This document shows positions 41,327 through 46,388 of a DNA stretch of 46,388 nt, one piece after another (positions within the stretch are counted from its first letter, which is position 1; the number at the start of each line of letters is the position of its first letter). Both the position numbers and the translations under genes were made by a program. Origin of the DNA: Alphaproteobacteria bacterium. Lineage in GTDB: Bacteria > Pseudomonadota > Alphaproteobacteria > HIMB59. The stretch is taken from the NCBI GenBank assembly GCA_029246865.1, contig JAQWMI010000022.1, positions 1-46,388 of the forward strand, in the 5' to 3' direction. The notes under the pieces were generated by a model that was given only the letters and a program-made list of their open reading frames with translations, was not told where the DNA came from and did not search any database.

Positions 41327-44170
41327 ATGAGGTCTTATAACTCATTTCTAACAACTAACAATACATCTCAAATTATAGAAATATATAAGAGTTATAAGTC
41401 TGATAAGAATTCTGTTGATAAAAGCTGGATTGATTTTTTCAAATCTCTAGACCCACAGGAACTTGCTATAATTGAAGATTATCAAACTCTAAATTGGACC
41501 AAGGTCGAAAATAATTATCGTCAAACAGACTCCGATCAAGCTATTACTGATTCATTAAAAGCCGTAATGATTATAAGAGCATATAGAGAAATTGGTCACT
41601 TAACTGCAAATTTAGATCCTCTAAATATTTACCGCCCAGATTTTCCCTCTGGTCTTGAACCTAGTTACTATGGATTTGAAGAAAAGGATATGGATAGAAA
41701 AATATTCCTTTCTGGTTACTTAGGATTTGATTTTGCAACCATAAGAGAGATTATTGCTAAACTAAAAAATATTTATTCAGGAACTTTTACCTCTGAATAC
41801 AAACATATTCAAAGTTCAGAGGAGTATCTTTGGTTAAAAGATAGAATTGAAGATAGAACTGAAATGAGCCTTACTCTTAAAGGTAAGAGAACTATTTTGG
41901 AAAGGTTAATTAGTTCTGAAATTTTCGAAAAATTTTTAGATAAAAAATACAGAGGAAGTAAGCGTTTTGGTTTAGATGGTTCTGAGTCAACAATCCCCGC
42001 TTTGGAGCAAATCCTAAAAAGATCCTCTGATCATGGTATTCAAGATTTTTCTTTTGCATGTGCTCATAGAGGAAGGTTAAATATTTTAGCTAACATTATC
42101 AAAAAGCCACAAGTGCAAATATTTAGTGAGTTTATTCATGGTGGAGAAAATGCTTTAAGCAATCAAGGGTCAGGAGATGTTAAATATCATTTAGGCGCTA
42201 GTTCAAATAGAAGTTTTGACGGAAATATTATTCATGTAAGTATGGCAGCAAATCCCTCACACCTTGAGGCAGTTAACCCCATTGTTGCTGGCAAAATTAG
42301 AGCAAAACAAACTATTATAAATGATCACAGTAATGATTTAGTTTCAGGCTTATTAATACACGGTGATGCTGCAATTGCTGGTCAAGGAGTTGTGGCAGAA
42401 ACATTCACTATGTCCCAGTTAAATGGATACAGAATTGGAGGACTGATTCATTTTATTATTAATAATCAAATTGGATTTACTACTAGTCCTCAGTACAGCC
42501 GTTCTGCCCCATATCCATCAGAAATTGCTAAAATCGTTCAAGCACCAATATTTCACGTTAATGGTGATGATCCAGAAGCTGTGGTTTTAGCAGCAAGAAC
42601 TGCCACAGATTTTAGAAATAAATTTAAAAAAGATACTTTGGTAGATATGTTTTGCTATCGAAGACATGGTCATAATGAAGGTGATGAGCCTTCATTTACT
42701 CAGCCATTGATGTATAAGTCCATAAAAAAACACAAAACCACTGCGGAAATTTATGCTGCAAAACTAATATCAGAGGGGGTCACTAAAAATGATCAAGTAG
42801 AAAATTATAGAGAGAGTGTATGGAAAGATTTGGAGAGAAAATTTGTCAAAGCAGAAAATTATAAAGTTAAAGGAAAGTCTTGGTTGGGTGGACAATGGAC
42901 TGGTTTAACAAGCGCACCCAAAGATACTAAAAGAAGAGGCCATACTTCAGAAAGTGCTAAAGCGCTCAAAGATACTGGATTAAAATTAACTCAAATTCCT
43001 AAAGGATTTAATCTTCATCCAAAATTAACTAAATTCAATGATCAAAGAATAAAAGCAATAAAAACTGGTCAAGGTATTGATTGGTCATTCGCTGAGGCAT
43101 TGGCTTTCGGATCTTTATTAAGAGAGGGTTTTAAAGTAAGGTTAGCAGGTCAAGACTCAGGTAGAGGTACATTCAGTCAACGTCATTCAGTTTTTTATGA
43201 TCAAAACACTGAACAAAGATACATTCCTTTAAATAATTTATCAAAAAAACAAAAGCAATTTGAAGTTATAGATAGCTTCCTTTCTGAATTAGGCGTTTTA
43301 GGGTTTGAGTATGGATATTCTCTTGCCGATCCTAATTCTTTAGTTTTATGGGAAGCGCAATTTGGTGATTTCGCAAATGGCGCACAAATAATTATTGATC
43401 AATTTATTTTACCTGGAGAGAGAAAATGGATGCAAATGAGTGGTTTAGTTTTACTTCTCCCTCATGGTCATGAAGGTATGGGCCCTGAACATTCAAGTGC
43501 AAGAATCGAGAGATTTTTGCAAAGCGCCTCTGAAGATAATATTCAAATTTTAAATTGTACAACTCCTGCAAGTTACTTTCATGCATTAAGAAGACAGTTG
43601 CGTCGTAAATTTAGAAAGCCACTAATAATCTTTACCCCTAAGTCAACATTAAGACATCCAAATAATGTCTCTAATCTTGAAGATTTTACAGGCAGAACAT
43701 CCTTTCATAGGATTATTAGTGAAAAAATAAAAAATACCAAGAGGGTAATCTTTTGCTCAGGAAAAATTTTCTATGAATTGGATGATTTTAGAACTGAACA
43801 TAATATTAAAGGAATAAAAATTGTTAGAATCGAGCAACTCTATCCTTTCCCATTTGATACAATTAAAGACGTTATTATTGAAAATAAAAACTGTGAATTT
43901 TTATGGGTCCAAGAAGAACCTAAAAATATGGGCGCTTGGTCATTTGTAAAAAGCAGATTGAGACATACTATGAGAAAAGAGGGAATTCCAAACAATCTAT
44001 ATTATGTGGGAAGAAAAAGTTCTGCTGCTCCTGCAACTGGAATAGCTAAGCGTCATATTGCAAATCAAACATTAATTAAAAAATTAGCTCTTCAAGCATC
44101 ACTTAAAAATGTTATAAAAGAGAAGATGGGAGTAAGTTTTATGAAATTTAAAAACTTACCAAAAGAATAA
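41327..44170 (+). CDS. sucA: 2-oxoglutarate dehydrogenase E1 component
   Basis: 947 residues, standard for E1o. Thiamine-diphosphate-dependent decarboxylation of 2-oxoglutarate. The N-terminal segment [15 protein letters not shown]...SWIDFFKSL is the E2-binding region. [41 protein letters not shown] (TPP/Mg site), [26 protein letters not shown], and C-terminal [23 protein letters not shown] are all present. It precedes sucB by seven bases. Upstream spacer contains one GATTC (a GANTC, CcrM-type) site at 41286-41290. Confidence 0.97.
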   Translation: MRSYNSFLTTNNTSQIIEIYKSYKSDKNSVDKSWIDFFKSLDPQELAIIEDYQTLNWTKVENNYRQTDSDQAITDSLKAVMIIRAYREIGHLTANLDPLNIYRPDFPSGLEPSYYGFEEKDMDRKIFLSGYLGFDFATIREIIAKLKNIYSGTFTSEYKHIQSSEEYLWLKDRIEDRTEMSLTLKGKRTILERLISSEIFEKFLDKKYRGSKRFGLDGSESTIPALEQILKRSSDHGIQDFSFACAHRGRLNILANIIKKPQVQIFSEFIHGGENALSNQGSGDVKYHLGASSNRSFDGNIIHVSMAANPSHLEAVNPIVAGKIRAKQTIINDHSNDLVSGLLIHGDAAIAGQGVVAETFTMSQLNGYRIGGLIHFIINNQIGFTTSPQYSRSAPYPSEIAKIVQAPIFHVNGDDPEAVVLAARTATDFRNKFKKDTLVDMFCYRRHGHNEGDEPSFTQPLMYKSIKKHKTTAEIYAAKLISEGVTKNDQVENYRESVWKDLERKFVKAENYKVKGKSWLGGQWTGLTSAPKDTKRRGHTSESAKALKDTGLKLTQIPKGFNLHPKLTKFNDQRIKAIKTGQGIDWSFAEALAFGSLLREGFKVRLAGQDSGRGTFSQRHSVFYDQNTEQRYIPLNNLSKKQKQFEVIDSFLSELGVLGFEYGYSLADPNSLVLWEAQFGDFANGAQIIIDQFILPGERKWMQMSGLVLLLPHGHEGMGPEHSSARIERFLQSASEDNIQILNCTTPASYFHALRRQLRRKFRKPLIIFTPKSTLRHPNNVSNLEDFTGRTSFHRIISEKIKNTKRVIFCSGKIFYELDDFRTEHNIKGIKIVRIEQLYPFPFDTIKDVIIENKNCEFLWVQEEPKNMGAWSFVKSRLRHTMRKEGIPNNLYYVGRKSSAAPATGIAKRHIANQTLIKKLALQASLKNVIKEKMGVSFMKFKNLPKE

Positions 44171-44177
44171 AAAAATT

Positions 44178-45248
44178 ATGACAGACATACTAGTTCCAGA
44201 ATTGGGAGAATCTATCATTGACGGCACTCTTACAAGTTGGCTGGTTAAAGAGAATGAAAGTTTTAAATCGGGAGATAATTTAGCTGAAATAGAAACTGAT
44301 AAAATTACAATTGAAATACCCGCTCAAGCAGATGGAGTTATGAAAAAAATTATTACTCAATCAGGTGAAAACGTAAAAGTAGGTCAGATCATTGCTGAAT
44401 TCGAAACTACCCATAAAAAAGAAACTCCAAACATTAATAAAGAAGAAGTAGTTCCAATTAAAAAGAATGAAGAAGTAAAAGAGATCCTAAAAACTCATAA
44501 GCCATTAAGTCCAATCGATGACATTCCAAACTTTGATAAGAGCGGAAATTCAAAAAGAGAAAAAAGAATTCCTATTTCTAAATTAAGACAGACGGTAGCT
44601 AGAAGGCTTAAAGACGCTCAAAATACAGCAGCAATACTTACTACTTTTAATGAAATTGATATGACGGAAGTCATGAACATTAGAAAAAAAGAACAGAAAA
44701 TATTTCAAAAAAAACACAATATTAAATTAGGTTTCATGTCTTTTTTTGCAAAAGCCGTCATCGAGGTCTTAAAAGAGATACCTGAAATCAATTCTGAAAT
44801 TTATGAAAATGAAATTGTTTACAAAAATTATTTTGATTTAGGGATAGCTATAGGTTCAGAAAAAGGGCTAGTAGTTCCAATTATTAGAGATGTGGATAAT
44901 TTATCATTTGCAGAAATAGAACAAAAAATATCTGAGTTATCTCTTAAAGCTAATACAAACAAATTAGCTATGGCAGATCTTTCTGGAGGAACTTTTTCTA
45001 TTACTAATGGTGGTGTCTATGGCTCAATGATGAGTACCCCAATTATCAATCCACCTCAAAGCGCAATTTTAGGAATGCACTCAATTATTGATAGACCAAT
45101 AGCCATTAACGGTAAGGTTGTAATTAGACCTATGATGTATGTTGCTCTAAGTTATGATCATAGATTAATTGATGGCAAACAAGCGGTCACTTTTTTAGTC
45201 AAACTAAAAGAAATATTAGAGAACCCAAAAAAAATATATTTAGCTTAA
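44178..45248 (+). CDS. sucB: Dihydrolipoamide succinyltransferase (E2 of 2-oxoglutarate dehydrogenase)
   Basis: 356 residues, about 40-50 shorter than typical SucB. Lipoyl domain 1-78 with the lipoylated Lys42 in [10 protein letters not shown]; then a 50-residue charged linker; catalytic domain from about 128 ([15 protein letters not shown]) with SFMSFFAKA-like and [14 protein letters not shown] motifs and catalytic SYDHRLIDG (His328, Asp332). The peripheral subunit-binding domain, normally SPAVRKLA...GTGxxGRxxKEDV between these parts, is not recognisable. It converges on acnA, overlapping by nine bases; no lpd gene follows. Confidence 0.95.
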   Translation: MTDILVPELGESIIDGTLTSWLVKENESFKSGDNLAEIETDKITIEIPAQADGVMKKIITQSGENVKVGQIIAEFETTHKKETPNINKEEVVPIKKNEEVKEILKTHKPLSPIDDIPNFDKSGNSKREKRIPISKLRQTVARRLKDAQNTAAILTTFNEIDMTEVMNIRKKEQKIFQKKHNIKLGFMSFFAKAVIEVLKEIPEINSEIYENEIVYKNYFDLGIAIGSEKGLVVPIIRDVDNLSFAEIEQKISELSLKANTNKLAMADLSGGTFSITNGGVYGSMMSTPIINPPQSAILGMHSIIDRPIAINGKVVIRPMMYVALSYDHRLIDGKQAVTFLVKLKEILENPKKIYLA

Positions 45249-46388
45249 TATATTTTTGAGAACAAAATTTAAAATTCCATCAGCTTTGTAGTATTCTAAT
45301 TCATTAACTGTATCTATTCTCAAAATACAATCTACGTTTATTATATTCCCTGATTGATCTATCCTAACTTGAATATTTTGTTGAGGTTTAATTTTATCAT
45401 CAATAGCTATAGATATAAGATCTGTTGAACTGATGCTTAGTTCTTTAATTTTATTTGCAGATTTTAACTGAATTGGAAGAATTCCCATTCCTATTAAATT
45501 CGATCTATGAATTCTTTCAAAACTTTCAGCAATAACAGCTCTCACTCCAAGAAGTTTTGTTCCTTTTGCAGCCCAATCCCTAGAAGATCCAGTGCCATAC
45601 TCCTTGCCGGCAAAAACAACCATATCTTCTCCACGATTTCTATATGCCATAGCAACATCGTAAACACTCATTTCTTGGCCCTCAGGTTGTAAAATTGAAT
45701 AACCACCTTCCACTTCGTTCAATAATTCGTTCTTAATTCTTATATTAGCAAAAGTACCCCTCATCATAACCTCATGATTCCCTCGCCTTGCTCCATATGA
45801 GTTAAATTCATTTTGAGGAATATTATTTTTTAAAAGGTAGGATCCTGCTGGACTTTTTTCTTTAATTGCTCCAGCTGGAGAAATGTGATCTGTTGTAACA
45901 CTATCGCCAAGTAGAAGCAGAGGCCTTGCATTTTGAATGGTTTCTATTGATTTATTTAATGAGTTAAAACTATTGAAAAAAGGGGGTTTTTTGACATAAG
46001 TTGAGTCTTCTTGCCAATCATATAGTTCACTATCAACTGTTTTAATATTTTTCCACTCTTCCGTTCCTTCTAAAACATTTTGGTACTGTTCATTAAAAAT
46101 CTTTTGTGTTACATGTTTTTCGACAATTACATTAATTTCAGAATTGGAGGGCCAAATATCTTTGAGATAAATGTTTTCACCAGTCTTAGACAGACCAATT
46201 GGTTCAGACGTCATATCAATATTCACAGTTCCTGCTAATGCATAGGCAACAACAAGAGGTGGAGATGCTAAATAATTAGCTTTTACATTAGGATTTACTC
46301 TCCCTTCAAAATTTCTATTGCCGGACAGTACAGATGCGACTGATAAATTATTTTTTGATATTGTTTGAGTAATATCTGAGTCTAATGG
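45240..46388 (-). CDS. acnA: Aconitate hydratase, C-terminal part (5' end outside window)
   Basis: The frame stays open to the right window edge, adding 54 codons ([37 protein letters not shown]) upstream of the track's GTG, so this is the last 382 or so residues of an AcnA of roughly 890. Domain-4 signatures: [54 protein letters not shown] and [18 protein letters not shown]. The Fe-S cysteines lie outside the window. It catalyses citrate to isocitrate and converges on sucB. Confidence 0.95.
   Translation of the reverse strand, partial: PLDSDITQTISKNNLSVASVLSGNRNFEGRVNPNVKANYLASPPLVVAYALAGTVNIDMTSEPIGLSKTGENIYLKDIWPSNSEINVIVEKHVTQKIFNEQYQNVLEGTEEWKNIKTVDSELYDWQEDSTYVKKPPFFNSFNSLNKSIETIQNARPLLLLGDSVTTDHISPAGAIKEKSPAGSYLLKNNIPQNEFNSYGARRGNHEVMMRGTFANIRIKNELLNEVEGGYSILQPEGQEMSVYDVAMAYRNRGEDMVVFAGKEYGTGSSRDWAAKGTKLLGVRAVIAESFERIHRSNLIGMGILPIQLKSANKIKELSISSTDLISIAIDDKIKPQQNIQVRIDQSGNIINVDCILRIDTVNELEYYKADGILNFVLKNILS

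Overview
The window looks like a chromosome segment of a streamlined, AT-rich marine alphaproteobacterium. The evidence is the alphaproteobacterial cell-cycle regulator GcrA, the helicase/fdxA/carD cluster, the block ffh-rpsP-rimM-trmD-rplS-leuCDB-asd, the dapF/ftsY/yciB group, and the sdhCDAB-mdh-sucA-sucB block. Base composition is very AT-rich by eye, genes overlap or abut at most junctions, and there are no insertion sequences, phage genes or CRISPR arrays. A SAR11-like or HIMB59/AEGEAN-169-like lineage is an inference; no 16S gene is present to settle it.

Layout. 1-3.5 kb: C-terminal part of a helicase, a TerB-like protein, FdxA and CarD with a lysine-rich N-terminus, then a zinc-ribbon FYDLN-type protein, ribosomal protein L32 and RecX. 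3.5-5.6 kb: tRNA-Arg(CCT), a small set of membrane or hypothetical genes including two short ORFs missing from the track, YtoQ and GcrA. 5.7-9 kb: Pgk, then YciB, FtsY and DapF on the minus strand. 9.1-17 kb: one long plus-strand run from Ffh through ribosome maturation genes to leucine and aspartate-family synthesis, closed by a convergent pyridoxal kinase. 17.8-24.1 kb: SodB, a small heat-shock protein with a clear sigma-32-type promoter, a DUF1501/DUF1800 pair, a quinone oxidoreductase and a class-III aminotransferase behind an unusual hairpin-rich leader. 24.4-28.8 kb: two GT39-type membrane glycosyltransferases flanking a fused double-PAP2 phosphatase. 28.8-34.7 kb: tRNA-Arg(TCG), a thioesterase, acetoacetyl-CoA synthetase, thiolase, an EamA exporter and a TRAP solute-binding protein. 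34.7-36.6 kb: the matching TRAP permeases on the opposite strand. 36.6-37 kb: a divergent intergenic region holding a GC-richer, strongly base-paired element. 37-46.4 kb: TCA cycle genes sdhCDAB, mdh, sucA, sucB and the C-terminal part of acnA.

How the genes work together. Succinate dehydrogenase, malate dehydrogenase, 2-oxoglutarate dehydrogenase E1/E2 and aconitase form much of a TCA cycle. AacS plus thiolase can feed acetoacetate into it as acetyl-CoA, and the TRAP system probably imports 2-oxo or other organic acids. The Ffh/FtsY pair serves membrane-protein targeting, and S16, RimM, TrmD and L19 serve ribosome and tRNA maturation.

The points most worth a second look are the structured element upstream of sdhC, the triple hairpin/U-tract leader with a tiny ORF before the aminotransferase, a SucB without the usual subunit-binding domain, the fused PAP2 protein, the hsp20 leader, and near-identical acidic tails on S16 and L19.
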